From positions 4,581,219 to 4,645,218 of the forward strand of contig NZ_CP094828.1 of assembly GCF_022865125.1 (NCBI RefSeq): a stretch of 64,000 nucleotides of DNA, written 5' to 3'. A program made the position numbers and the translations under genes. The notes beneath the pieces were generated by a model. It was not told where the DNA came from. It saw only the letters and a list, made by a program, of their open reading frames with translations, and searched no databases. Positions within the stretch are counted from its first letter, which is position 1, and every line of letters begins with the position of its first letter. This document shows, piece by piece, positions 38,851 through 48,292 of the stretch. Source of the DNA: Acuticoccus sp. I52.16.1. GTDB taxonomy: Bacteria > Pseudomonadota > Alphaproteobacteria > Rhizobiales > Amorphaceae.

Positions 38851-40278
38851 TCAGCCGCCGCCATGGTGGACGATGTCCTCCTCCGGCACCACCGCCTGCG
38901 GGACGTCGTAGGCCAGCAGCCGCTCGTAGAAGGCCGGCACGTCCTCGCGGAAAAGGCCCTCGGTGACGCCGGCGACCAGGCGCGGCACGGCGGTCGTCAT
39001 CGCGTTGATCGAAGAGCCGGACGGGCCGAAGCTCATCGTCGAGGCGATGGCGAAGAGGTGGATGCGCCTGATCCAGGGGGTCTCGCCGGGGCGCTTCTCC
39101 TCGAGGGCGAACCCGCCGCTGAGGTAAGGGTAGCGACCCAGGCGCGGGTCCGCCTCCTCGGGCGGGGGGGCGTAGCGATCGCCCCAGGTGGCGATGTTGT
39201 GGCCGAACCGGGCGAGTTCTGGCCGCGCGGCGAAGTCCATGTCGATACCCGTGCCGGCGATCACGTAGTCCCCCCTCATCCGCCCGCGCGGCGTCTCGAT
39301 GACGACCCCGTCACCCTCCGCCGCGACCGACAGCCAGGGGGCGCCCGCATGCAGCGTGAAGCTGTCATGGCGGGCGCAGCGGTCGTAGGTGTGCTGGGGG
39401 AAGCCCTCGCGCAGCGACAGGACGTGGCGCATGATCCGCCAGCGCCATGCGTCGTCGAGGTCGGCGAGGTGGCGCAAGAAGCCGCGGAAGGTGATCGCGC
39501 GGTAGGGTTGGATCACCTGCACGGCGTCGCGTCTGGTGAAGAGGTGGACCCTCGCGCCCGCCTCCAGCGCCGTCGCCGCATTGTCGAACGCCGAGGCGCC
39601 GGCGCCGAGCACCAGCACCGTCTTGCCGGCGAGGGCGGCGAAGTCGATCTCTTCGCAGGTGTGGGCACGCAGGTCCGTCGGCAGGGCGTCCACCGCGGGC
39701 GGCAGGGTCCAGCGCCCGCCGCTTTCCTGTCCCGTCGCCAGCACGATGCGTCGGGCGTAGAGGTCCCTTTCGGCGCCGCCCTGGCGCACGGTGGCGCGCA
39801 GCAGCGCCCCCGCCTCGGCGATGCCGATCAGCTCCACCCCGTTGGCGACGCGGGTGCCCGTCACGGCCCGCACCCAGTCGAGGTAGTCGGCCCAGTCCTC
39901 GCGGCCGATGAGGTCGAGCGCGGCCCAGTGCGCGGCGCCGTAACGGGCGGTGTGCCACGCCTCGTAGGTGAGGCTCGGAATGTCGAGGTCGGGACCGGTA
40001 TAGTCCTTGGGGCTGCGCAGGGTGGGCATGCGCGCATAGGTCCGCCACGGACCCTCGCGCCCCTCGGGCGCCTTGTCGATCACCAAGACGTTGTCGACCC
40101 GCTCGCGCTTCAGCCCGAAGGCGGCCGCGATGCCGCCCTGGCCGGCGCCGACGATCAGCACGTCGAGCGTATCGCTGCCGTCGGGCGCGCGCCGGGGCGT
40201 CAGCCACGCCTGGCGCGGGTGGGCGATGCGGGCGAGATCGCGGCGCACGTCCTCTTCCAAGCGGGCGAGGGTGTCCAT
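38851..40278 (-). CDS. FAD/NAD(P)-binding monooxygenase-like flavoprotein
   Basis: A 475-residue flavoprotein. Two Rossmann motifs are clear: VLIVGAGQGGIAAAFGL near residue 40 for FAD and VLVLGAGASAFDNAATAL near 217 for NAD(P)H, with IVLATGQESGG between. It resembles flavin-containing monooxygenases. It is the last gene of the long leftward uptake cluster; its ATG at 40278 shares a base with the stop of the TRAP large permease gene (TGATG), so it likely acts on the solute imported by TRAP system 2. Substrate unknown. Confidence 0.8.
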   Translation of the reverse strand: MDTLARLEEDVRRDLARIAHPRQAWLTPRRAPDGSDTLDVLIVGAGQGGIAAAFGLKRERVDNVLVIDKAPEGREGPWRTYARMPTLRSPKDYTGPDLDIPSLTYEAWHTARYGAAHWAALDLIGREDWADYLDWVRAVTGTRVANGVELIGIAEAGALLRATVRQGGAERDLYARRIVLATGQESGGRWTLPPAVDALPTDLRAHTCEEIDFAALAGKTVLVLGAGASAFDNAATALEAGARVHLFTRRDAVQVIQPYRAITFRGFLRHLADLDDAWRWRIMRHVLSLREGFPQHTYDRCARHDSFTLHAGAPWLSVAAEGDGVVIETPRGRMRGDYVIAGTGIDMDFAARPELARFGHNIATWGDRYAPPPEEADPRLGRYPYLSGGFALEEKRPGETPWIRRIHLFAIASTMSFGPSGSSINAMTTAVPRLVAGVTEGLFREDVPAFYERLLAYDVPQAVVPEEDIVHHGGG

Positions 40279-41594
40279 CACCACAGCCCCGGCAGCCAGA
40301 GGGAGAGGCCGGGAAAGGCGACCAAGAGCACCAGGCGCAGCGCGTCGGAGATGCAGAACCCGGCGACGCCCTTGTAGGTCTCGCCGAGCGGCACCTCGCG
40401 CGCCAGACCGTTGATGACGAAGAGATTGAGCCCAAAGGGCGGCGATATCATGCCCACCTCGACTGCGACGAGAACTAGGATGCCGAACCAGACGAGGACC
40501 TGGGAGGGGTCCATGCCGAGGTCCAGCGTGAGAATCACCGGCACGAACACCGGAAGCGTGAGGAGGACCATCGCCAACGATTCCATCGCGCACCCCAGGA
40601 CGAGGTAGACGGCGATGATGATGGCGACCACCGCGATCGGCGGCAGCGGCAGCGCGGCCACCTCGCGCGACAGCTCCTGCGGCATCTGGGACAGCGCCAG
40701 CGCCGCCGAGAACAGCTCCGCCCCCAGCAGGATGAGGAAGACCATCGCCGTGATCTCGGCGGTGGAGCGCAGCGCGTCGAGAAAGTCCTTCAGCCCCAGC
40801 CCCCCGGAGGCGAACGCCAGGACGCCCACCGCCGCGGCGCCTACCGCCGCGCCCTCCGTGGGCGAAAACCAGCCGAAGTTGATGCCGCACACCACCAGCA
40901 GAAAGACGCCGAGCGCCGGCCACACCGTGCGCAGGCGCGCCAGCCGATCGTTCCACCCGGCGCGCTCGGCGCGCGGCGCGGCACCGGGCGCGACGAGGGT
41001 GTAGACCTGGATCACCGCGACATAGCCGAGCGCCGCCAGCAGTCCCGGAATCGCCGCCGCGAAGAACAGCGCGCCGATCGATTGCTCGGTGTAGATGGCA
41101 TAGATCACCAGGATGACCGACGGCGGGATCAGGATCCCCAGCGTGCCGCCGGCGGCGAGTGTCCCGGTCATCAGCGCGCCGGAGTAGCCGCCGGCACGCA
41201 TCTCGGGTTCGGCGACCTTCGTCATGGTGGCGACGGTGGCGAGCGAGGAGCCGCAGATCGCTCCGAACGCGGCGCAGCCCAGAATGGTCGCGACGCCCAG
41301 CCCACCGCGCCTGTGCCCCACGAACGCCCGCGCGGCCCGGAAGAGCGCGGCCGACATGCCGCCTTTGGTGGCCAGCTCCCCCATCAGCAGGAAAAACGGG
41401 ATGACGCAGAGCGTGTAGTTGGAGAAGCGACTGAAGGTGAGGGATTTCAGCGTGTTGAGCATCGGCCACCAGCCGACGAGCGCGGCGTAGCCCAGCCCGC
41501 CGACCAGCAACATCGCGACCCCCACCGGCATCCGCAGCATGATGAGGAGCACGGCGCCGGCGAACATGGCGACGCCGATATCGAATGAATTCAT
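40278..41594 (-). CDS. dctM: TRAP transporter large permease DctM (system 2)
   Basis: A 438-residue DctM permease with motifs CGSSLATVATMTKVAEPEM, LGILIPPSVILVIYAIYTEQSIG and, near the C-terminus, GMISPPFGLNLFVINGLA. The ATG at 41594 overlaps the small-permease stop (ATGA), and the N-terminus MNSFDIGVAMFAGAVLLIM then starts in the first helix as usual. It forms the channel of TRAP system 2 with the genes at 41591 and 42102. Confidence 0.94.
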   Translation of the reverse strand: MNSFDIGVAMFAGAVLLIMLRMPVGVAMLLVGGLGYAALVGWWPMLNTLKSLTFSRFSNYTLCVIPFFLLMGELATKGGMSAALFRAARAFVGHRRGGLGVATILGCAAFGAICGSSLATVATMTKVAEPEMRAGGYSGALMTGTLAAGGTLGILIPPSVILVIYAIYTEQSIGALFFAAAIPGLLAALGYVAVIQVYTLVAPGAAPRAERAGWNDRLARLRTVWPALGVFLLVVCGINFGWFSPTEGAAVGAAAVGVLAFASGGLGLKDFLDALRSTAEITAMVFLILLGAELFSAALALSQMPQELSREVAALPLPPIAVVAIIIAVYLVLGCAMESLAMVLLTLPVFVPVILTLDLGMDPSQVLVWFGILVLVAVEVGMISPPFGLNLFVINGLAREVPLGETYKGVAGFCISDALRLVLLVAFPGLSLWLPGLW

Positions 41595-42100
41595 TGGATC
41601 TCGTCGGTGGCGATCTGGTGGGCGGAGCGGAGCGCCGGGCCCCGTGCGGCGGAGACGGCGCTCGCCGCGCACACCAGCGACCACAGCACCATCGCCAGCG
41701 CCGCCGGCGCGTAGCCCCACCATTGGGGAATGAGCAGGAACATCGAGGTCCGGCCGCGCGCATGCGCGTCGATCCCGCCGACGATCAGCCGCCAGGCGAG
41801 GACGGCGACGACCACCGTGAACGCGATCTCCATCACGCAGTCGAGCGCGGCTCTGACCCTCGCTGGGGCGCGGGCGGTGAAGAAGTCGACCATCACGTTG
41901 GCGCCGCGGACCTGGCACCAGGGCAGGAAGAAGGCGATCGCGACGCCGACCAGCATCTCGACGATCTCGTTGTGGCCGAGGATCGGGCTGCCGAGGCGGG
42001 CCGCCACCACCGCGACCACGGTCACGAGGATCGCCACCACCACGACGAGCCCGCCGGCGACGGCGAACCCCTCGGACACGGCGGCCAGCGCGCGGCGCAT
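41591..42100 (-). CDS. dctQ: TRAP transporter small permease DctQ (system 2)
   Basis: A 169-residue, four-helix subunit with a DctQ-like loop (LGHNEIVEMLVGVAIAFFLPWCQVRGANVMVDFF). The start at 42100 (MRRALAAVSEGF) lies one base after the dctP stop and overlaps the large permease at its end, so all three parts of system 2 are coupled. Confidence 0.9.
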   Translation of the reverse strand: MRRALAAVSEGFAVAGGLVVVVAILVTVVAVVAARLGSPILGHNEIVEMLVGVAIAFFLPWCQVRGANVMVDFFTARAPARVRAALDCVMEIAFTVVVAVLAWRLIVGGIDAHARGRTSMFLLIPQWWGYAPAALAMVLWSLVCAASAVSAARGPALRSAHQIATDEIQ

Positions 42101-42101
42101 C

Positions 42102-43115
42102 TTATTGCCGTCCGTACTTCGCCGTGATCTCGAGGAGCGAGGCGAGGAGGGCGTCACCGTCGTAGCCGCGCGAGGTCATCTCGTCGGCCCACATCTGGTA
42201 GACGGGTTTCACCGTCTCCTTCCACTTGGCGAGCTCCTCGGGCGACAGCGTGACGATCTCGTCCCCCACTTCGACCGCGACGTCCCGCGCCGGCTTGGTC
42301 TGGCTGTCCCAGACGACGCCCATCTTCTTGGCGTATTCGGACCCCGAGTTGGCGTCGATGACGGCCTTCAGGTCGTCCGGCATCGCGTCGTAGGTCTCCT
42401 GGCGCATCAGCGTCATCAGCATGGTCTGGTAGAGCGGGGGCTCGGTGTGGCAGTCGGTCACCTCGGTGAACTTGAACGGCTTGGTGATGGCCCAGTTGAT
42501 GAGCATCCCGTCGACCTGGCCCCGCGCCAGCGCCTCGTAGACGCCCGGCAGCGCGATGCCGACCGGGGTGCCGCCGAGCGCCTTCACCGCCTCGCCGATA
42601 TATTTGCCCGACACGCGAACCTGCTTGCCTTCGAGGTCGGCCATGGTCTCGACGCAGTCGCCCGCCATGTGGAAGAGGGCGCCGTCGGTGGCGTGGACGG
42701 CGATCACCTTGATCCCCTCCATTTCCTTGGCGAGGTTGGTCTCGATGAACTCCATGGCCGCGGGGCTCATGGTGGCGGACTCGCCGGTGTGCATGAACGG
42801 CAGCTCCAGGCCCTGGGTGCCGGTGAAACGGCCGGGGGTGAAGCCGGCGACGGTCCAGATCATGTCGACCACACCGTCTTCGAGCTGCTGCACCAGATCC
42901 GAGGCCGCGCCACCGAGCTGCATCGCGGGGTAGACCTGGACGTCGATGCGCCCGTCCGATTCGGCCTCCACCGTCTCGGCCCAACGGTCCAGGTGCTCGG
43001 TATGGTCGAGCGAGGTGGGCGAAGAGAAGGAGTGGAGCCGGATCGTCACCTCCTGCGCCATGGCGGGGGCGGCGAAGGCGACGAGCGCCGTGGCGAGAAG
43101 GGCGGCTTTGCGCAT
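42102..43115 (-). CDS. dctP: TRAP transporter substrate-binding protein DctP (system 2)
   Basis: A 337-residue periplasmic receptor with signal peptide MRKAALLATALVAFAAPAMAQ and mature start EVTIRLHSFSSPTSLDHTE. The ligand segment reads GKQVRVSGKYIGEAVKALGGTPVGIALPGVYEALARGQVDGML, so the usual Arg is kept. ATG at 43115 has AGGAGA seven bases upstream, showing independent translation initiation after the SDR gene. Ligand unknown. Confidence 0.93.
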   Translation of the reverse strand: MRKAALLATALVAFAAPAMAQEVTIRLHSFSSPTSLDHTEHLDRWAETVEAESDGRIDVQVYPAMQLGGAASDLVQQLEDGVVDMIWTVAGFTPGRFTGTQGLELPFMHTGESATMSPAAMEFIETNLAKEMEGIKVIAVHATDGALFHMAGDCVETMADLEGKQVRVSGKYIGEAVKALGGTPVGIALPGVYEALARGQVDGMLINWAITKPFKFTEVTDCHTEPPLYQTMLMTLMRQETYDAMPDDLKAVIDANSGSEYAKKMGVVWDSQTKPARDVAVEVGDEIVTLSPEELAKWKETVKPVYQMWADEMTSRGYDGDALLASLLEITAKYGRQ

Positions 43116-43217
43116 GGGATCTCCTGAATGGGCTGCGATCCGATCTGCAATTGGCATGCCATTCCGCCCGCCCGTCCCCGACCTCGTTCCGGTCCCGATG
43201 CGCCCCGCGAGCCCGCC

Positions 43218-44192
43218 TCAGCCGGCCACCGCCGGGCCGAAGCGCTGCCACCAGGCCCAATAGGCCTCGGCGGCGGCCTCGCAGCCCGGGTGCGCGACGG
43301 GGGGAAGATCGTCCAGCATGCGGGTGATGACCATCGGCGCACGGTCGCGGCTCTCGGCGACGCGGACGGTGGGCGTCTCGCCGGGCCGGGCGAGGGCGGC
43401 CGTGGTGCCGGCGAGCACAGCGATGGCGTGGGCGAAGTCGAGCACGGTCCAGGTCTGGCCGGTGCTGATGTTGTAGACCGGGTGTCGCGGGCCGGTGTGC
43501 GAAAGCAGGGCGGTGATCGCGGCGCCGACGTCGGGTGCGTAGATCCAGTCGCGCACCGCGGCGCGGTCGAGCACCAGCGGCTCGCCCCGCGCGAGGGCGG
43601 ACATCATGCGGAAGTGCGGGCTGAGCGTGTCGCGCACGCCGGTGTCCCGCTCCCAGGCGCCGAACACGGCCGAGAGCCGCACCACGCGCACGTCCACCGC
43701 GTAAAGCTCCCCCAGGCGCCGGGCGATCCGCTCGGAGGCGAACTTGGTGATCGAATAGAGGGCGATCGGATCGCAGGGCGTCTCTTCGGGCAGCGCATCG
43801 TGGGTGTATCCGGCCTCGCCGTAGGCCGAGCCGGACGACAGGATGACGACCCGGCGCATGCCCTCGTCGCGGGCGGCTTGCAGAGCCGGCACCAGGGAGC
43901 CGTTGTTGACCGCGAGGATGGTGGCCGGATCTCGCGCCTCGCGGGCGGCCCCCGCGGTGATCGCCGCGCCGTGGACGAGCGTGTCGCACCCCTTCGCGGC
44001 GGCGGCGACGGCGGCCGGGTCGGTCGCGTCGCCCTCGATCACGGTGAGGCGGCCGGACGAGGCGTGATGATCGGTGAAGGCGGCGGGCGGTGCGCCGCGG
44101 TCGAAGACGACGACGGACTGGCCGGACGCCATGAGCGCTTCGGCGATGTTGAGGCCGACGAAGCCGGCGCCGCCGAGGATGAGGGTGGTCAA
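43218..44192 (-). CDS. Extended SDR: NAD-dependent epimerase/dehydratase
   Basis: A 324-residue extended short-chain dehydrogenase with NAD(P) motif GGAGFVG (residues 7-13), catalytic Ser (LSSGSAYGE) and the YxxxK pair in LYSITK near residue 145. The family includes nucleotide-sugar 4-epimerases and sugar-acid or lactone dehydrogenases. Placed between two TRAP systems, it more likely handles an imported sugar acid than a nucleotide sugar, but this is inference. The gap to the upstream permease is 210 bases with no clear gene. Confidence 0.85.
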   Translation of the reverse strand: MTTLILGGAGFVGLNIAEALMASGQSVVVFDRGAPPAAFTDHHASSGRLTVIEGDATDPAAVAAAAKGCDTLVHGAAITAGAAREARDPATILAVNNGSLVPALQAARDEGMRRVVILSSGSAYGEAGYTHDALPEETPCDPIALYSITKFASERIARRLGELYAVDVRVVRLSAVFGAWERDTGVRDTLSPHFRMMSALARGEPLVLDRAAVRDWIYAPDVGAAITALLSHTGPRHPVYNISTGQTWTVLDFAHAIAVLAGTTAALARPGETPTVRVAESRDRAPMVITRMLDDLPPVAHPGCEAAAEAYWAWWQRFGPAVAG

Positions 44193-44402
44193 GGACGAAA
44201 TCCCGGTTGGCGAGAGGGGCGGCCAGCTTCCCGGCCGCGCGACGCGCCGTCAACTCGCTCCCGGCGCGCACCCGCTACCCGCGGCGCGGCCGTGGCACGG
44301 CACTGTCGGGGCGGCCTGCGCCCTCGAGCGCACACGTCACGGCGGGGCAGGGCACCTCGGTCTGTTCAACGCCGACGCTCGGGCCCCGCGGCGACGCCAC
44401 GA

Positions 44403-45677
44403 TCACCCCGGCAGCCAGAGGGCGATGGACGGTGCGGCGATCAACAGCCCCGCCATCGCCAGCATGACGACGACGTAGGGGAGCGTCCCCACCATCACCT
44501 CCGACAACCGGCCGCTGCGGCGCGCACCCTGGACGACGTAGAGGTTGAGCCCGACGGGCGGTGTGATGAGCGCCATCTCGATCAGCAGGATCAGGAGGAT
44601 GCCGAACCATACCTTGTCGTATCCGAGTTCGGTGACGATCGGCACCACGATGGGGATCGTCGCCACCATCAGCGACAGGGTCTCGATGAAGAAGCCCAGC
44701 AGGATGTAGAGGCCGACGATCACCAGGAGCGTCGCCAGCGGGCCGAGGTCGAGCCCGCCGAGCATCGCCTGGAGCTGGCGCCCGAGGCCGGCGGAGCCGA
44801 GGCAGTAGTTGAGGAAGGAGGCGGCCGCGATCACGAAGACGAGCATCGCGGTGATGCGCACCGTGCCGACGAGCGCCTCCATCACCCAGCCCCAGCGGAT
44901 GCCCGACTGCACCTGCGCGATGAGGAAGGCCATGGCGACGCCGACGGCGGCCGATTCTGTCGGCGTCGCCCACCCGGCGTAGATCGAGCCGACCACCACA
45001 ACGAAGAGCACGCCGATCGGCACCAATGCGGTGAGGCCGCGCACCCGCTCGCCCCAGGTGGCCGAGCGCGAGGGGCCGCCCAGCGCCGGGCGCGCGCGGC
45101 AGATGAGAGCCGTGAGGACGACGAACCCCAGCGCCATCAGGAGCCCCGGCACGAGCCCGGCGAGGAAGAGGCGCGGGATAGAGGTCTCGGTCAGGAAGCC
45201 GTAGACGATGAGGTTGATCGACGGCGGGATCATGATGCCGAGCGTGCCGCCTGCGGCGATCGACCCGGCGAAGAGGCGCGGGTCGTAGCCGAGCTTCTCG
45301 GCCTGCGGCATCGCGACGGTGGCGACCGTGGCGGCGGTCGCGACCGACGAGCCGGACGTCGCCGAGAACATCGTCGCGGTGCCGATGTTGGCGTGGATCA
45401 GTCCGCCCGGCAGCCACGAGAGCCACGCGTCGAGCGCGCGATAGGTGCGCTCGGCGATGCCGGCCCGCACCAGGATCTCGCCCAGGAGCACGAAGAACGG
45501 GATCGCGATCAGGAGCGAGGAATTCATTGCCGACCAGACGATCTGGCCGAGCCCGCGGATGAGCGGGAAGGGCGAGCCGAAGACGTCGATCCCGAGGCCC
45601 AGGAGGAAGAGCACCACGCCGACGGGCAGCGACAGTGCCAAGAGCGCCAGGAGCCCGCCGGTGACCGCGCCGATCAT
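44403..45677 (-). CDS. dctM: TRAP transporter large permease DctM (system 3)
   Basis: A 424-residue DctM permease: ATSGSSVATAATVATVAMPQAEKL, LGIMIPPSINLIVYGFLTETSI and LITPPVGLNLYVVQGARR. The ATG at 45677 overlaps the small-permease gene by four bases. Part of TRAP system 3 with the genes at 45674 and 46272. Confidence 0.94.
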   Translation of the reverse strand: MIGAVTGGLLALLALSLPVGVVLFLLGLGIDVFGSPFPLIRGLGQIVWSAMNSSLLIAIPFFVLLGEILVRAGIAERTYRALDAWLSWLPGGLIHANIGTATMFSATSGSSVATAATVATVAMPQAEKLGYDPRLFAGSIAAGGTLGIMIPPSINLIVYGFLTETSIPRLFLAGLVPGLLMALGFVVLTALICRARPALGGPSRSATWGERVRGLTALVPIGVLFVVVVGSIYAGWATPTESAAVGVAMAFLIAQVQSGIRWGWVMEALVGTVRITAMLVFVIAAASFLNYCLGSAGLGRQLQAMLGGLDLGPLATLLVIVGLYILLGFFIETLSLMVATIPIVVPIVTELGYDKVWFGILLILLIEMALITPPVGLNLYVVQGARRSGRLSEVMVGTLPYVVVMLAMAGLLIAAPSIALWLPG

Positions 45678-46270
45678 GCCGTGCCCTCCAACTCGTCGGC
45701 CACCTCGTCGGTCATGCCGATGACCGCCTCGGCCGCGCCGGCCGCGCCGCGCGCCACCAGCAGCGCGCCGGCGACCAGCAGGAACAGCGCACAGGCGGCG
45801 AACCACACCCACCCGGCCAGCCAGATCGACTGCGGGATCCACAGCGGCACTTCGAGCGCGGTGTTGGAGCGACTGTCGCGGGCGATGGTCTTGGCGAGCA
45901 CACTCCAGCCGTGGAACGCCACCAGCCCGGCGACGACGGCGATCGAGGCCGTCGCCAACAGGTCGAGCGCCGCGCGGCCGAGCGTCGGCAGGCGGCGGTG
46001 CAGGAGGTCGATGCGCACGTGCGCCCGCTCCAGCAGCGCGAAGGCGAACCCCCAGGCGGAGGCGCCCGCCATCACGTAGCCGCTGATCTCGTCCGTCCCA
46101 CCGAGCATCCCGCGGGTCGTTGCCCGCAGCCCCACCTCGGCGAGGATGAGCGCGACGGTGAGGAGGAGGGAGAGGCCGACGACGGCGGCGACGGCGCGGT
46201 TCACCCGCGCCAGGAGGGTGACGGCTACGATGATGCCATCCCCTCCGCCGGGCGAACCGCGCGCGGCCAA
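45674..46270 (-). CDS. dctQ: TRAP transporter small permease DctQ (system 3)
   Basis: A 198-residue small permease with four helices and the DctQ loop (MLGGTDEISGYVMAGASAWGFAFALLERAHVRIDLLHRRL). The start is taken as the TTG at 46270, one base after the dctP stop (TGAGTTG); no ATG or GTG upstream of the first helix exists in frame, so initiation probably depends on translational coupling. Confidence 0.87.
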   Translation of the reverse strand: MAARGSPGGGDGIIVAVTLLARVNRAVAAVVGLSLLLTVALILAEVGLRATTRGMLGGTDEISGYVMAGASAWGFAFALLERAHVRIDLLHRRLPTLGRAALDLLATASIAVVAGLVAFHGWSVLAKTIARDSRSNTALEVPLWIPQSIWLAGWVWFAACALFLLVAGALLVARGAAGAAEAVIGMTDEVADELEGTA

Positions 46271-46271
46271 C

Positions 46272-47330
46272 TCAGTCGCCGATCGTCACGCCGACGGTCG
46301 CGCCGACGGTGTCGTTCCACGCCTTGGCATAGTCCGGACCGGCGCGCTCGGCCCACTCGGGCAGGACGACGGTCTTCAGGACCTCCTCGGCGGTGGCGAT
46401 GTCCTCGTCGCTCGGCTCCACCAGCGTCATCGCGGCCGGCTCGCCCGGGCACTCGCCGTTGCCGGTGAGGCAGGCGATGTCGCCCTCCAGCGCCGCGGCC
46501 GCGCCCGCCCAGGCGGCATCTTCCAACTCGGCCTTGGCGGTCTCGGCGATCAGGGTCTGCGTGGCTTCGGGGAGCGCGTCCCACTTGTCGAGGTTGATGG
46601 CGGAGATCACCGGGTCCCAGCCGCCCAGCGGCAGGGTCATCAGGTGATCGGCCGATTCCCACCAGCCGGCGCTGTAGCCCGACCCCGAGCCGGTGATCGC
46701 ACAGTCGACGACCCCGCGCTCCAGCGCCCCCGGCACCTCGCCGAACGCCACGTTGACGCCCTCCGCGCCCAGAGCGTCGAGAAATTTGACCGTCATGCGG
46801 CCCGAGCCGCGCACCTTCTTGCCCTTCAGGTCGGCGAGGCCTTTCACCTCGCCCTTGCAGAAGACGACCTGCGGGGGATAGGGCGCGATCGTCAGGAGCT
46901 TGGCGCCGAAACGGGTCTCGACGATCTCCTCCACCATGGGCCGCGCCGCGTCGACCATCGCGCGCGCCGCCTCCACGGTCGTCGCCACCAGCGGTACGTC
47001 GAGGCCTTCCAGCTCCGGCGCATCGCCGACGATGTAGTCCGACACGGTCGAGCCGACGTCGAACACGCCGTCCCCGAGCAGGCGGTAGACGTCGCCGCCG
47101 GCGATGCCCATCTGGTCGAACGTCGTCAGCTCGACGTCGATCGCCCCGCCGGACGCCTCGGGCAGCGTCTTCGTCCAGAACGGCTCCTCGTACTCTTTGT
47201 AGAGCGGCAGGCTCGACCACGAGCCGACCACGGCGAGCGTCGCGGGTTCGATGTCCTGGGCCAGGGCGGGGACGCTGGCGAGGGTCGTGGCGGCGGCGAG
47301 CGCCGCGGCGAGACGTCGGGTCGTGGACAT
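46272..47330 (-). CDS. dctP: TRAP transporter substrate-binding protein DctP (system 3)
   Basis: A 352-residue receptor with signal peptide MSTTRRLAAALAAATTLASVPALAQ. Family segment: LKGKKVRGSGRMTVKFLDALGAEGVNVAFGEVPGALERGVVDCAITG. A Cys pair (ACLTGNGEC) near residue 275 may form a disulfide. GGAGGAG lies seven to eight bases before the ATG at 47330. It follows the DUF1445 gene by 25 bases, suggesting joint expression. Confidence 0.92.
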   Translation of the reverse strand: MSTTRRLAAALAAATTLASVPALAQDIEPATLAVVGSWSSLPLYKEYEEPFWTKTLPEASGGAIDVELTTFDQMGIAGGDVYRLLGDGVFDVGSTVSDYIVGDAPELEGLDVPLVATTVEAARAMVDAARPMVEEIVETRFGAKLLTIAPYPPQVVFCKGEVKGLADLKGKKVRGSGRMTVKFLDALGAEGVNVAFGEVPGALERGVVDCAITGSGSGYSAGWWESADHLMTLPLGGWDPVISAINLDKWDALPEATQTLIAETAKAELEDAAWAGAAAALEGDIACLTGNGECPGEPAAMTLVEPSDEDIATAEEVLKTVVLPEWAERAGPDYAKAWNDTVGATVGVTIGD

Positions 47331-47355
47331 GATCGGCTCCTCCGGGGTGTTGGTC

Positions 47356-48228
47356 TCAGGGGGTGGATCGCGGCACGCGGCGCGAGGCACGCGTGGGGAA
47401 GGTGGTCAGCCCCTCGGCCAGGAGGTCGGTGACCAGCATGTAGCCGGGGGCGTGGGTGATCGCGAACGGCACCTTGGCGGCTTGGAGCGCGCGTTGCGGC
47501 GTCACCCCGCAGGCCCAGAAGACGAGCATGTCGCCCGGCTCGATCACCGGCGGATCGCCGAAGTCGGGCTTCATCACGTCGGCGATGCCGAGGGCGGAGG
47601 GGTCGCCCAGGTGGACCGGCGCGCCGTGTGCCAGCGGCTGGCGGTCGGACAGCACCACGGCGCGGACCGCGGCCTGCGGCGGCATCGCCCGCAGCGAGAC
47701 GACCATCGGCCCCTGAAAGCGCCCCGCCGGCTCGGTCGGGCGGCCGGTGACGTACATCGGCACGTTGCGCCCGGCGTCCACGTGGCGCACCGGCAGCCCC
47801 TCGGCGATCAGCGCATCCTCGAACGAGAACGAGCAGCCGAGCGCGAAGGCGACGAGATCGTCGCGCCACAGGTCGGTGACGTCGTTCGGCTCGGCGACGC
47901 ACACGCCGTCGCGATAGACGCGGTAGCGCGGCACGTCGGTCCGGAGGTCGAGGTCGTCGGCGACCATCGGAAGGTGCGGCGAGCCGGGCTCGGAGAGGCC
48001 CACCAGGGGGCAGGGCTTGGAGTTCTTGGCGGCGAAGGCGAGGAACTCGTCCGCCGCGTCCTTCGGCAGGATGACGAGGTTGGCCTGCAGCGCACCGCGG
48101 CACTGGCCGGCGGTCTGCTCGGCGAAGGCGCCGCTGCGGCTCGCCCGGCGCAGCGCCGCCGGATCGGCGAAATAGAGCCGGTGCGGCTCGATGAGAGGTT
48201 CATTCGCAACGACGTTCATGAACAGCAT
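47356..48228 (-). CDS. DUF1445/YcsI-family putative hydro-lyase
   Basis: A protein of about 290 residues in the DUF1445 (YcsI) family, related to D-glutamate cyclase and annotated as putative hydro-lyases. Typical segments: AGQCRGALQANLVILPKDAADEFLAF, GCSFSFEDALIAEGLPVRHV, GPMVVSLRAMPP and ITHAPGYMLVTDL near the C-terminus. The ATG at 48228 or a second at 48219 may be used; neither has a clear ribosome site. A TTGACA hexamer (48255-48250, reverse strand) lies so close that a very short or leaderless message is possible. It sits between lysR and TRAP system 3, so a hydroxy- or amino-acid substrate is plausible. Confidence 0.87.
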   Translation of the reverse strand: MLFMNVVANEPLIEPHRLYFADPAALRRASRSGAFAEQTAGQCRGALQANLVILPKDAADEFLAFAAKNSKPCPLVGLSEPGSPHLPMVADDLDLRTDVPRYRVYRDGVCVAEPNDVTDLWRDDLVAFALGCSFSFEDALIAEGLPVRHVDAGRNVPMYVTGRPTEPAGRFQGPMVVSLRAMPPQAAVRAVVLSDRQPLAHGAPVHLGDPSALGIADVMKPDFGDPPVIEPGDMLVFWACGVTPQRALQAAKVPFAITHAPGYMLVTDLLAEGLTTFPTRASRRVPRSTP

Positions 48229-48292
48229 CGTTCGACAGAAGAATGATGCTGTCAACGGATGTATTGGCGCAAATATTGATCTTCTGAAGAGA

